From contig CM051517.1 of NCBI GenBank assembly GCA_028015205.1, forward strand, positions 26,001-90,000: DNA of 64,000 nt. The letters are read 5' to 3'. The notes below the pieces were generated by a model. That model was not told the DNA's origin. It ran no database searches and worked only from the letters and a program-made list of their open reading frames with translations. The DNA is from Mytilisepta virgata (lineage: Eukaryota > Mollusca > Bivalvia > Mytilida > Mytilidae). This document shows, piece after piece, positions 10,583 to 22,488 of the stretch (the first letter of the stretch is position 1; the number at the start of each line of letters is the position of its first letter). Both the position numbers and the translations under genes were made by a program.

Positions 10583-12065
10583 ACTGAGAAAGTTGGTAAT
10601 CAACCCAAACCACACTTAGAGGGGCCGTACACAGCAGTAAAATGTAGTACGAAAAGGGCTGATTACATTAGCGAGGAAGACGAATCTATAATTCTTTTCG
10701 ACGATGACAGAGGATCAGAGGGGGAATTCGATGAACCACAGACAAAACAAATGACAGTGAGTTTTGATCGAAATAATATCAGTAAGGACCCTTTAGCAAA
10801 ACAATTCAAAAAGTGGTTGAAAGACACTCCTTTTTTGGTCCAAGAAAAAGTGGCTAGTCAACATACTTTTCAAGCATTTTCGATGTGGTATGCGGTGGCC
10901 CAAAACCGCACGGTAGATGAACTGTTGCAAAAAGAAGCACTCAATGGTTGGTTCATTCAAGCTGCTGAAACAATGGCCCCAGGCACCATTATATCTTACA
11001 TAGGATCATGGTTAAAACTCGTTGACTTTTTAATAGACACTTCTCATGTTAAAGATCACCAGGAACCTAGGGCAAGAAGATGTATGGACCACGTTAAACA
11101 GTTGAGAAAAATGCTAGGCAAGAAAAGAAAAGAGAGACAAGCAGTTGTGCAAACAGAACAACTCGGTAAGTATATTACGATTTTATACTTTTTAACAGGA
11201 AATGTCAATGTTTGCTCATGGTTGAAAACCCGTTTTTCACTTCACGATGAAGAACAAAAAACAAATCCGTTATTACACTTGCTAAATAAGTCGAGAGAAA
11301 ACCGACACTAAGCTATATTTGACGAAAAGATATGGAGTAAATGCACACTAGACCATAAACATGCGATACAATAAATTGTAGATATACTGGATTGCAATTT
11401 CGGCAAGTCATGCCTCGTCAGCAGTATTAGGTCCAAAAAGTGGAAAATAAGAACGTCTGAATTTGCAAACATAGCGTACCAAGTTAACTTTCTCCTTATC
11501 TTTTCGTTTGATTAGGATTTTTACAATAATATATTTTCCAGAAACAATGATTACACCGGCAGACATAACAGAGTTCCTGCAGAGTGACGTAGTGGCTAAG
11601 ATAAAGAAGATTGTGGAAAACCCTACTGTTCCGACAGAACCTGAGGAGTTTTACTATGTCAGAGACTACCTCTTACTGAGATTGTTGCAAACCAATGCAT
11701 CAAGGCCAGGGGCCGTTACATCCATTACATTTAAAACTGTTGAAAGAGCAATGTTGACCGACGATGGATGGGCCGTACTCACAGTAAGTCATCTTTACAC
11801 TATAAATTAGATATATTTGCTATATCTGCTAGTAATCGTCAGTAAATTATTTTCAATCTGCACACGAATATCGAAACAAAAACAGAAGGCATGCAGGTGT
11901 ATTTTTATTTACAATGCGCTTGATCACATATTTGCCGTTTTTTGTAATTGTCAAAAGAATTATGGCGTTGGTTCGAATTGAATATTACACTCACATGATT
12001 CGCTTAATGTATCACTGAAATGAAGCCGACTTCCTCATAAAGATACAAATTACTGTTAGGTAAGT

Positions 12066-12490
12066 GGCTACATAATAACGGTGAATGACTACGTGTAGCA
12101 TCTTTACCGCTTATTGGTAGCCATTTACCGCTGAAATGTAGCCGAGTACCTTTAAATGTAGCCATTTATCATTACGGTAAATGGCTACATTATAACGGTA
12201 AATGACTACGTGTAGCATTTTTACCGCTTATTGGTAGCCATTTACCGCTGAAATGTAGCCGAGTACCTTTAAATGTAGCCATTTATCATTACGGTAAATG
12301 GCTACATTATAACGGTAAATGACTACGTGTAGCATTTTTACCGCTTATTGGTAGCCATTTACCGCTGAAATGTAGCCGAGTACCTTTAAATGTAGCCATT
12401 TATCATTACGGTAAATGGCTACATTATAACGGTAAATGACTACGTGTAGCATTTTTACCGCTTATTGGTAGCCACTTACCGCAGAAATGT
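12066..12490. repeat. Intron 3 tandem repeat, 117-bp period, hairpin-forming (copy 1)
   Basis: About 3.6 copies starting at 12066, 12183, 12300 and 12417. Each contains GTAGCCATTTA and its exact reverse complement TAAATGGCTAC around a 9-base loop (first at 12158-12188), plus further copies of the same motif found in intron 1 and near the element ends. Confidence 0.85.
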
Positions 12491-13551
12491 AACATAATAC
12501 TGTTTAAGTAAAAGCAATGACCAATGATATTTCCATTTCAGGTCGCTAGGCACAAGACGTCAGGATCACATGGACCAGCCACATTGGCTTTCAATCCGGT
12601 ACTTTATAGTATGCTGACAGTTTTCATTAACATGACTAAGCAACTGCCTCGTTTTCAAATGGATATAAACAGACCTATATTTACAACCTGGCCAAAGCCA
12701 CGTGACGGCACCGTTGTGCCCTTGAATAGTTCAGATATAAATTGCGCCATTAACAGACTGTGGGCCGAGGGTCCCGTTAGAAAAGCTATTAGTGCTACAA
12801 GACTACGAAAAGCCACTACTACCGCGGTAAGAAAATCTGATCCGGGGATGAGAGAATCACTAGCCCATCACATGGCACATGATCCGAAAACAGGTGACAA
12901 GTTCTATCAGCTTTTCGAATCCCGCGAAAATGCAACAAATGTTGGAAAGAAAATCGCTCAAGTAATGGAAGCACCTATTACACGATCTATTCATTGGCCG
13001 AAGGAAGATAAAAAAGAGTCCAAAAAAAAAGATGAGGAAAATGAAAGCAAATCGAGTAATGCAACCGAATCTTATACGCATTCGGAATATGATCAACCTT
13101 CTTTGCCCTTAGACCAAATGGCAGATAGAAAGATTTGCGAAAAAGAAGATGAGAAAAATGTAAACAAAGACGATGTTATGGAGAAAAACATGGATGACTT
13201 TTGTACAGAAGATATCCCACCCACTTCACCGTTAAATCCAATGAATATTATTGAGGAAGACGAGGGAGACATTGAAGGGACAGGAGAAAAACACAAAAGA
13301 CGATCATTTACTTCCGCAGAAGCTGACACCATCATACGTATCTGCGAACCGCTTTTAGAAACAAACAAGGTAAAAAAAGCCGAAGTAATGAAGGTGATAA
13401 CAAAGTCCGAGGAAGGTCGGAGTCTTGTTATCAAAATCCAAGACAGATTCGTTGGACGAGACTTCTGGAAGTCTGTTGTGGATAGGGTTCACGTGGAAAG
13501 AAAGAAGAGATACAAGAACATAAACAAGTGAACGGACTTAGACTGCATTCG

Positions 13552-13950
13552 TTTTTTTTTTTTTTTTTTATTTTGTACGCAAATAAATAATTTGTTTTTT
13601 TTTTTTTTTTTTATTTTGTACGCAAATAAATAATTTGCATTGATGGTCGTTTTTAGATTAGTTGGACGGGACTTATTTTGCACGCAAATAAATAATTTGC
13701 ATTGATGGTCGTTTTTAGATTAGTTGGACGGGACTTATTTTGCACGCAAATAAATAATTTGCATTGATGGTCGTTTTTAGATTAGTTAGACGGGATTTGT
13801 AAGTGTGTTGTGGATAGGGTGCACGTGGAAAGAAAGAAGAGAGACAAGAACATAAACAAGTGAACGGACTTAGACTGCATTCGTTTTTTTTTTTTTTTGT
13901 TTATTTTATTTTGTACAAATAAATAATTTGCATTGATGGTCGTTTTTTTT
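13552..13950 (+). repeat. 3' flank built from decayed tandem copies of the gene end (copy 1)
   Basis: Poly-T tracts, a 62-bp tandem repeat (13621, 13683, 13745) and at 13801-13885 a diverged copy of the last codons and start of the 3' UTR (compare 13469-13551). The 62-bp unit contains AGATTAGTTGGACGGGAC, similar to coding AGATTCGTTGGACGAGAC near 13445, so the whole tract looks like repeated partial duplication of the gene end. Copy 1 has one extra poly-T/CGCAAATAAATAATTTG segment of about 43 bp relative to copy 2. Confidence 0.75.
13582..13587 (+). promoter_or_regulatory. Candidate polyadenylation signal AATAAA (copy 1)
   Basis: AATAAA about 50 nt after the stop codon, within CGCAAATAAATAATTTG. 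Further copies follow in the 62-bp repeats, so which is used cannot be told. Confidence 0.35.
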
Positions 13951-14800
13951 ATCAAAAACACAGACAATTCGACACCCTTAAACTTATAGGACAACAATAA
14001 AGAATTAAATGTAAATGTATATGAGACAAAATAACCATGAACACATTGAATTAAAAGCCAAAGAGGAATAATTGTTATTCTTCATCTGGAAGTCACTTTT
14101 AAGCTAATGAACAATAAGTAAAAAATTTATACTCCATTGCAATTTCAAGAGAATCCATAGAAATTATTTATTGATTGATTAGTTATTGCTTAACATCCAG
14201 CGAGCAATTTGTCAGCTATATTCAGGACGAAAACATGTTATAATAAAAAAAAAATTGAATGATAAGGGTAAAGGTCAATGTTGACGAGTTTGGACTGCCA
14301 CTGGAAAACGGGAGATGTTGGTAGGGGCGAGAAATTTAGCCGTCCACACGGCCCTCAACATACCTGATATTATCGAAGGGATCTTTATACTACATTTATT
14401 AAACTATTTAAGCAGAATTCATTGCTAGATATCAATAAACACTTACATCCATGCTTAGTCTTAATTGTTGGATGAATAGCCGGTGTAAAGGAGTTATATA
14501 AAAAAAATTCAACCAGATGCAAGTTCAACTGATTCATTTTTATACAACTTGACTTTTATCAACAAAGTTACAGGTAATGGGATGAAATATTCAACCATTA
14601 TTATTATACATCGCTAGAGGAAAGGCTGGCCTACATTTTTAAAGACATTTTCAAATCTTTTCCCTAGATATCCACTGTACTTGACATGGAAAAAAAATTT
14701 TGGCCGAAAAAAAAAAGCATTTTGACAGAGGTCTAAAACGCTTCATTTTGCTCCAAAACATGCAGAAAACAAGTCCTCATTTTGCCTTCAAGGTGACCAA
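13951..14800. other. Element 1 right region, no gene found
   Basis: AT-rich sequence with short open frames only. I see no conserved motif, RNA gene or further coding exon. Confidence 0.5.
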
Positions 14801-14912
14801 GAAGTAGCCATAGGTAGCCAGTACCGCCGGCCCTGATGGAGGTGAGTACCTCAAAAAGTAGCCAAATACCTCAAAAAGTAGCCAAATACCTCTAAAAGTA
14901 GCCAATTACCGT
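14801..14912. repeat. Right-end cluster of GTAGCCA-N2-TACC motif (copy 1)
   Basis: At least five copies (AGTAGCCATAGG, GTAGCCAGTACCG, AAGTAGCCAAATACC twice, AAGTAGCCAATTACCG), some 21 bp apart, lying 70-180 bp inside the right terminus. Subterminal repeats of this kind are usual binding sites for transposition proteins; here that is inference. Confidence 0.7.
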
Positions 14913-14916
14913 TCCA

Positions 14917-14939
14917 TCGTGCTAACATCCTTAGCACGA
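14917..14939. repeat. Perfect 9-bp hairpin near right end (copy 1)
   Basis: TCGTGCTAA and TTAGCACGA flank a 5-base loop, CATCC. The right arm with the next two bases, TTAGCACGAAG (14931-14941), is identical to the left terminus of the element, making an 11-bp direct repeat with the left end. Confidence 0.85.
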
Positions 14940-14984
14940 AGGTATTTGGTTACTAATATAGGTATGTTGGCTACTTCGTCATAA

Positions 14985-15101
14985 CCCTAACCCTAACCCT
15001 AACCCTAACCCTAACCCTAACCCTAACCCTAACCCTAACCCTAACCCTAACCCTAACCCTAACCCTAACCCTAACCCTAACCCTTACCCTAACCCTAACC
15101 C
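14985..15101 (+). repeat. Telomeric CCCTAA array right of element 1
   Basis: About 19 hexamers with a CCCTTA variant near the end, resuming in perfect register directly after the element terminus. Confidence 0.95.
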
Positions 15102-15987
15102 TTAACCCTTTGGTTTGTATTCATACGCCAAGCCGATTTACTCCTTACTAATTGACCATCCGACGGTTAACAGCAACAATTGCCTAATACCCTAACCCTA
15201 ACCCTAACCCTAACTTCAAAAACACTCAAAAACATCCAAAATGCAAAAATAACACATTGTTGAAAAACACCTAAAAATGTTGGACTTTGTCAATTTTTCA
15301 AACTTTTGTTTTGGTAAATGGCTTTTTCGCCGTTTTCATACAGATATAAAATCGTTGCTAACTATCTGATTACTACTGGTCTTTGCCACGTAATAGAGTA
15401 TAGTTTTAGCTTTCCAGAACTGGTCTACTTTAGAAAATCGGTTAAGACAACACTGAGATATATGCATGTAAAGTTGTAACAAAACACTTATTAAAACGCT
15501 TTTAATGCTTTATTCCATAGCTTGTAACTTTTAAACGGTTTATCCTACGACCTTTCTGATCATGCCAATCGATGCAGAAGGGTCGATTACCCCTTAGAAC
15601 AAACTTTCAGGTATGCATCTCCAGTAGAAATATTTATTTTTGCAAATGAAGTTTCCCATAGACTTACATTATAATTACCTCCCTTTTGTAATTTATTTAT
15701 GCAAATTAGCTATACCACTAGTGTGTTATTATAGAAAACATGTTACATATAAGCAAGTCCAAACATACATACTAATGGGTTGAAGTTGCGCACGCGCACT
15801 TCGAATGGGTGAAAGTAGTTCCTAACACTAACCCTAACCCTAACCCAATTAACAAAGAATGCACTGTAACACTAACCCTAACCCTAACCCTAACCCTTAA
15901 CCCTTTGGTTTGTATTCATACGCCAAGCCGATTTACTCCTAACTAATTGATCATCCGACGGTTTATCAGCCACAATTGCCTAATACC
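15102..15987 (+). repeat. Subtelomeric module, complete, type B
   Basis: Header c1, body 15215-15829 and c2 tail. From here to about 45.8 kb every scorable module body is type B. Confidence 0.85.
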
Positions 15988-17788
15988 CTAACCCTAACCC
16001 TAACCCTAACCCTAACCCTAACCCTAACCCTAACCCTAACCCTAACCCTAACCCTAACCCTAACCCTAACCCTAACCCTAACCCTAACCCTAACCCTAAC
16101 CCTAACCCTAACCCTAACCCTAACCCTAACCCTAACCCTAACCCTAACCCTAACCCTAACCCTAACCCTAACCCTAACCCTAACCCTAACCCTAACCCTA
16201 ACCCTAACCCTAACCCTAACCCTAACCCTAACCCTAACCCTAACCCTAACCCTAACCCTAACCCTAACCCTAACCCTAACCCTAACCCTAACCCTAACCC
16301 TAACCCTAACCCTAACCCTAACCCTAACCCTAACCCTAACCCTAACCCTAACCCTAACCCTAACCCTAACCCTAACCCTAACCCTAACCCTAACCCTAAC
16401 CCTAACCCTAACCCTAACCCTAACCCTAACCCTAACCCTAACCCTAACCCTAACCCTAACCCTAACCCTAACCCTAACCCTAACCCTAACCCTAACCCTA
16501 ACCCTAACCCTAACCCTAACCCTAACCCTAACCCTAACCCTAACCCTAACCCTAACCCTAACCCTAACCCTAACCCTAACCCTAACCCTAACCCTAACCC
16601 TAACCCTAACCCTAACCCTAACCCTAACCCTAACCCTAACCCTAACCCTAACCCTAACCCTAACCCTAACCCTAACCCTAACCCTAACCCTAACCCTAAC
16701 CCTAACCCTAACCCTAACCCTAACCCTAACCCTAACCCTAACCCTAACCCTAACCCTAACCCTAACCCTAACCCTAACCCTAACCCTAACCCTAACCCTA
16801 ACCCTAACCCTAACCCTAACCCTAACCCTAACCCTAACCCTAACCCTAACCCTAACCCTAACCCTAACCCTAACCCTAACCCTAACCCTAACCCTAACCC
16901 TAACCCTAACCCTAACCCTAACCCTAACCCTAACCCTAACCCTAACCCTAACCCTAACCCTAACCCTAACCCTAACCCTAACCCTAACCCTAACCCTAAC
17001 CCTAACCCTAACCCTAACCCTAACCCTAACCCTAACCCTAACCCTAACCCTAACCCTAACCCTAACCCTAACCCTAACCCTAACCCTAACCCTAACCCTA
17101 ACCCTAACCCTAACCCTAACCCTAACCCTAACCCTAACCCTAACCCTAACCCTAACCCTAACCCTAACCCTAACCCTAACCCTAACCCTAACCCTAACCC
17201 TAACCCTAACCCTAACCCTAACCCTAACCCTAACCCTAACCCTAACCCTAACCCTAACCCTAACCCTAACCCTAACCCTAACCCTAACCCTAACCCTAAC
17301 CCTAACCCTAACCCTAACCCTAACCCTAACCCTAACCCTAACCCTAACCCTAACCCTAACCCTAACCCTAACCCTAACCCTAACCCTAACCCTAACCCTA
17401 ACCCTAACCCTAACCCTAACCCTAACCCTAACCCTAACCCTAACCCTAACCCTAACCCTAACCCTAACCCTAACCCTAACCCTAACCCTAACCCTAACCC
17501 TAACCCTAACCCTAACCCTAACCCTAACCCTAACCCTAACCCTAACCCTAACCCTAACCCTAACCCTAACCCTAACCCTAACCCTAACCCTAACCCTAAC
17601 CCTAACCCTAACCCTAACCCTAACCCTAACCCTAACCCTAACCCTAACCCTAACCCTAACCCTAACCCTAACCCTAACCCTAACCCTAACCCTAACCCTA
17701 ACCCTAACCCTAACCCTAACCCTAACCCTAACCCTAACCCTAACCCCTAACCCTAACCCTAACCCTAACCCTAACCCTAACCCTAACC
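15988..17788 (+). repeat. Long telomeric array, about 1.8 kb
   Basis: Essentially unbroken hexamers from 15982 to about 17745, one CCCCTAA, then seven more hexamers. The array at 30871-32667 has the same design and is shorter by a single hexamer, indicating a shared recent origin. Confidence 0.95.
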
Positions 17789-17878
17789 CTTAACCCTTTG
17801 GTTTGTATTCATACGCCAAGCCGATTTACTCCTAAGTAATTGACCATCCGGCGGTTTATCAGCCACAATTGCCTAATA
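17789..17878 (+). repeat. Isolated c3 cassette
   Basis: TTAACCCTTTGG to GCCTAATACC with the c3 markers TAAGTAATTGACC and a CCGGCGG substitution for CCGACGG. The same substitution recurs at 29.7 and 32.7 kb. Confidence 0.85.
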
Positions 17879-18099
17879 CCCTAACCCTAACCCTAACCCT
17901 AACCCTAACCCTAACCCTAACCCTAACCCTAACCCTAACCCTAACCCTAACCCCTAACCCTAACCCTAACCCTAACCCTAACCCTAACCCTAACCCTAAC
18001 CCTAACCCTAACCCTAACCCTAACCCTAACCCTAACCCTAACCCTAACCCTAACCCTAACCCTAACCCTAACCCTAACCCTAACCCTTACCCTAACCCT
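17879..18099 (+). repeat. Telomeric CCCTAA array
   Basis: Hexamers with one CCCCTAA and a terminal CCCTTACCC variant. The pattern is repeated at 29760-29983 and 32758-32980. Confidence 0.95.
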
Positions 18100-18989
18100 A
18101 ACCCTTAACCCTTTGGTTTGTATTCATACGCCAAGCCGATTTACTCCTTACTAATTGACCATCCGACGGTTAACAGCAACAATTGCCTAATACCCTAACC
18201 CTAACCCTAACCCTAACTTCAAAAACACTCAAAAACATCCAAAATGCAAAAATAACACATTGTTGAAAAACACCTAAAAATGTTGGACTTTGTCAATTTT
18301 TCAAACTTTTGTTTTGGTAAATGGCTTTTTCGCCGTTTTCATACAGATATAAAATCGTTGCTAACTATCTGATTACTACTGGTCTTTGCCACGTAATAGA
18401 GTATAGTTTTAGCTTTCCAGAACTGGTCTACTTTAGAAAATCGGTTAAGACAACACTGAGATATATGCATGTAAAGTTGTAACAAAACACTTATTAAAAC
18501 GCTTTTAATGCTTTATTCCATAGCTTGTAACTTTTAAACGGTTTATCCTACGACCTTTCTGATCATGCCAATCGATGCAGAAGGGTCGATTACCCCTTAG
18601 AACAAACTTTCAGGTATGCATCTCCAGTAGAAATATTTATTTTTGCAAATGAAGTTTCCCATAGACTTACATTATAATTACCTCCCTTTTGTAATTTATT
18701 TATGCAAATTAGCTATACCACTAGTGTGTTATTATAGAAAACATGTTACATATAAGCAAGTCCAAACATACATACTAATGGGTTGAAGTTGCGCACGCGC
18801 ACTTCGAATGGGTGAAAGTAGTTCCTAACACTAACCCTAACCCTAACCCAATTAACAAAGAATGCACTGTAACACTAACCCTAACCCTAACCCTAACCCT
18901 TAACCCTTTGGTTTGTATTCATACGCCAAGCCGATTTACTCCTAACTAATTGATCATCCGACGGTTTATCAGCCACAATTGCCTAATAC
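18100..18989 (+). repeat. Subtelomeric module, complete, type B
   Basis: Header c1, body 18218-18831 and c2 tail. Confidence 0.85.
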
Positions 18990-20209
18990 CCTAACCCTAA
19001 CCCTAACCCTAACCCTAACCCTAACCCTAACCCTAACCCTAACCCTAACCCTAACCCTAACCCTAACCCTAACCCTAACCCTAACCCTAACCCTAACCCT
19101 AACCCTAACCCCTAACCCTAACCCTAACCCTAACCCTAACCCTAACCCTAACCCTAACCCTAACCCTAACCCTAACCCTAACCCTAACCCTAACCCTAAC
19201 CCTAACCCTAACCCTAACCCTAACCCTAACCCTAACCCTAACCCTAACCCTAACCCTAACCCTAACCCTAACCCTAACCCTAACCCTAACCCTAACCCTA
19301 ACCCTAACCCTAACCCTAACCCTAACCCTAACCCTAACCCTAACCCTAACCCTAACCCTAACCCTAACCCTAACCCTAACCCTAACCCTAACCCTAACCC
19401 TAACCCTAACCCTAACCCTAACCCTAACCCTAACCCTAACCCTAACCCTAACCCTAACCCTAACCCTAACCCTAACCCTAACCCTAACCCTAACCCTAAC
19501 CCTAACCCTAACCCTAACCCTAACCCTAACCCTAACCCTAACCCTAACCCTAACCCTAACCCTAACCCTAACCCTAACCCTAACCCTAACCCTAACCCTA
19601 ACCCTAACCCTAACCCTAACCCTAACCCTAACCCTAACCCTAACCCTAACCCTAACCCTAACCCTAACCCTAACCCTAACCCTAACCCTAACCCTAACCC
19701 TAACCCTAACCCTAACCCTAACCCTAACCCTAACCCTAACCCTAACCCTAACCCTAACCCTAACCCTAACCCTAACCCTAACCCTAACCCTAACCCTAAC
19801 CCTAACCCTAACCCTAACCCTAACCCTAACCCTAACCCTAACCCTAACCCTAACCCTAACCCTAACCCTAACCCTAACCCTAACCCTAACCCTAACCCTA
19901 ACCCTAACCCTAACCCTAACCCTAACCCTAACCCTAACCCTAACCCTAACCCTAACCCTAACCCTAACCCTAACCCCTAACCCTAACCCTAACCCTAACC
20001 CTAACCCTAACCCTAACCCTAACCCTAACCCTAACCCTAACCCTAACCCTAACCCTAACCCTAACCCTAACCCTAACCCTAACCCTAACCCTAACCCTAA
20101 CCCTAACCCTAACCCTAACCCTAACCCTAACCCTAACCCTAACCCTAACCCTAACCCCTAACCCTAACCCTAACCCTAACCCTAACCCTAACCCTAACCC
20201 TAACCCTAA
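18990..20209 (+). repeat. Telomeric array left of element 2, about 1.2 kb
   Basis: Hexamers with CCCCTAA at about 19110, 19975 and 20155. The last variant is nine hexamers from element 2. Confidence 0.95.
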
Positions 20210-22478
20210 TTAGCACGAAGCGGTACATGACTACATGGCATAGGGAAAGTGGCTACGGTCCCCGGGGGTTAGGGTTTTCTGAGGAGGGTTAGGAGGCGTT
20301 TTGGTGATCAGATTTAAGTCAGAGGGGGACCCGATTACGCCCCAAGATTCGTTTTGATCCCCCCTCTTTCTAAAAAGGTATAAGCGGTAAAAGTCTAACT
20401 CTAACCCTATGCCTTTCCCGTTGAGGGTTTGAAACTTTTCTGTGCCCTAACAGGTGTTAGCTACATATCCTTTCTTATGTTACTTAAACGCCCCCTAACC
20501 CTCCCCTAGAAATAGGGGCTGCCCGGGCAAAAATCGACTTCATAGAAAATCCCCACTACCTGATATACCCAGATGATATATATGATGAATATGAGATATG
20601 CTAAAATCCTAATATATTAATAATATAATAATTACTTAAGATATTTGTCTGAAATTTTGCACACACCTGGAAACTGACATTTTAAGACGTTATGCAAAAA
20701 TTCAAGTGAATATCTTGAATACTTTTTTTTTAATTGAATTAAAACGAATCGGAATGTCTCAGAATTTTGTAAAAATCAGAAAAAAGGGCTCAGCTAGGGT
20801 TGCATTGCTAACAAGGACACCTTTCATCGTTGATATCCAATTTTTTGATATGTTATTGGCTAGACAGTATTCTTTCTAAACCCTTTATAAATTTTGATAT
20901 GTATAACTGTCTTTTTGGGGAGCTCGGGGGTTTGCAAGGTTGCACAATACCGCTTTAACATGAATTTAGGGGCAACTTGGGGTTAACTCTAGCATTTAAT
21001 ACTCAGAGAATTTTAAAAATTACGTCTGGAGATTTATATCGAGTCAAAGATAGGTGTATAAGGATTCCGAAACGGGTTTTGGTTTCACGGAAACCCAATA
21101 TATGTCGAAATAGTGAGTGAAAATATACGGTAACCCTATTTTCCTAAATCTGAACATTTTCAAGTTTTCCAAATTACTCTCATGAATTGATCAATGTGAT
21201 TTTTTTGTGTTGTTTGTAGCTTATATCGATATTCCATGTGCAGTTTAGTGTAAGCACATATAATAGCTATCAGAAACCGTTTTTAGAGCAAAAAAAACTT
21301 AAAAAATGAGTTCACACTGCTGAATTTAATTACCCTACCCTAAGTAGACTAAAAGATAGCACCATTTTAAGCAATATTTCACTGTTTTTTTCAGCTGAAA
21401 ACTTGAAATTAAATTTATTTTTCATTTTATTAAATCCTAATAATGTAAATATTTGTAACGAACGTTCATTTTGAAACTAAAATCAGGTTTTAGATTAAAA
21501 AAAACTTGAAAATTATTGAAATGGGAAGCAACTATTATGGAAGACCTATGTTTCCAAAAATCTCAAAAAAGGGTTAAAAAATGACTTTATCTCAAATATT
21601 TGGGCCTTTATTCTGTAATTATCTTATGAATCGTAATTTTCCCAGAACAAATAAAGATTAATCTACATTTCACCGTTTACAGAATTAAAATATCTTTACG
21701 GGTGTTGTCTGTTGAGCATCAACCCTAGCTCCACATGTTGGAGCATGCGCATTAAAACTCCATCTTTGTCGCTATATATGACTAATTTATTACTCTGGAA
21801 GACTTGATTTTGAAATATATTATCAAAGTTACAGTAATATTCGAATTATAACCAATACAGAAGGATAATCAATGCCTTTCTGAATATTCCTTGAATTATT
21901 ATTTTGGGTCAGGGGAGTACCCAAAATACCGCTTTGTACTTAAATTCTAAACATGATCCCGCGTTCCTTTTCATTTGTGTTTGAAAATCCTGCCCCGAAG
22001 GGGTAGTACTTTTTCACGAGCAAACCAATGCAAAAAACCGCAAGTCTCTAGCTCTTACCGTTTTGAAGTTAGGTATAATAAAAAAGTTTACTTCAGGGGT
22101 AGAATAACCGTTTTTGTCATTTTTTATCTAGCTTCTAAAGAGGAAGGACGTGTTTCAGGTAGGTCCAGTATTTCTTGAATAACTTTTTTATTTCTAGACC
22201 GATTTTAATAATTTTTTTTTTTAAAAATCACAAAATGAAAGTTATATTATTCCCATTTTTGACATTGATTCAAAAAAAATTTCCAGAGCCAGGAAAATAA
22301 AATTAATGCATTCTTCAACAGTATGAAATATATGTATGACTATCTAATGACGTATTTAGTGATGCAGCATATCATTTTTGATTGGTTGACATAATTTATC
22401 GTTTAAACATATACTAAGAAGCTATTTGCGGTTTTCAGTTAATTTTCCGTTGTTATCTGTTTTTTCTGTTTATTTTAG
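20210..22478 (+). other. Element 2 left region, no gene found
   Basis: Counterpart of the copy 1 left region. AT-rich, without a supportable reading frame. Short open frames here (for example 67 codons at 21975) have no recognisable motif. The promoter must lie here or in the telomeric array to the left. Confidence 0.5.
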
Positions 22479-22488
22479 GTGACAGATC

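Larger units (their letters stand above)
8289..13531 (+). pseudogene. Zinc-finger tyrosine recombinase gene, copy 1, frameshifted
   Basis: Same four coding exons as the intact copy: 8289-8348, 9381-11165, 11542-11783 and 12542-13531, all with GT-AG borders. One T is missing in the TT at 10070-10071 (TTT in copy 2), so the frame ends at TGA 10074-10076, in exon 2 after the zinc fingers and before the recombinase domain. A reading frame from 10073 restores the remainder. The only other coding difference I noticed upstream of the break is His (CAT) for Gln (CAG) near 10013. All catalytic positions downstream are unchanged, so the break is recent or a sequencing error in a short T run. If real, the truncated product would keep only the nuclear-localisation and zinc-finger part and could compete with the full protein for DNA, which is speculative. 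Confidence 0.75.
6010..14984 (+). mobile_element. Telomere-inserted Crypton-like tyrosine-recombinase transposon, copy 1
   Basis: An insertion of about 8.98 kb bounded on both sides by uninterrupted CCCTAA hexamers. The left end reads CCCTAA then TTAGCACGAAG; the right end reads CTTCGTCATAA then CCCTAA. The ends form an imperfect inverted repeat, TTA(N2)ACGAAG. The interior holds one spliced gene for a zinc-finger tyrosine recombinase and clusters of a GTAGCCA-N2-TACC motif near the ends and in introns. No reverse transcriptase, RNase H, DDE transposase or long terminal repeat is visible. The gene has a frameshift, so this copy is probably non-autonomous. The TAA at either end is shared with the telomere, so borders are uncertain by 2-3 bp. 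Crypton membership is inferred from catalytic motifs. Confidence 0.75.

Noticed and set aside
11166..11311. Reading through exon 2 to the stop at 11311 (25512 in copy 2) as the true gene end
   Set aside because: It would end the protein before the catalytic residues. The GTAAGT donor and the matching phase-1 acceptor give a continuous recombinase domain, so intron splicing is preferred. A truncated isoform is not excluded.
6010..14984. Interpretation as a telomere-specific retroelement (SART/TRAS, Penelope-like) or a DIRS/Ngaro element
   Set aside because: No reverse transcriptase or RNase H motif is visible in any frame, no poly-A tail at the junction and no split direct repeats. The only enzyme is a tyrosine recombinase.
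6010..14984. Interpretation as a classical DDE transposon because of the terminal inverted TTA(N2)ACGAAG
   Set aside because: The inverted repeat is only about 9 of 11 bp, no clear target-site duplication beyond the shared TAA, and no DDE-type domain is encoded.
15976..17793. Very long open frames of Leu-Thr, Asn-Pro or Arg-Val dipeptides in telomeric arrays on both strands
   Set aside because: The CCCTAA hexamer lacks stops in some frames, so any array yields a long open frame. A length change of one base simply switches dipeptide. No evidence of genes.
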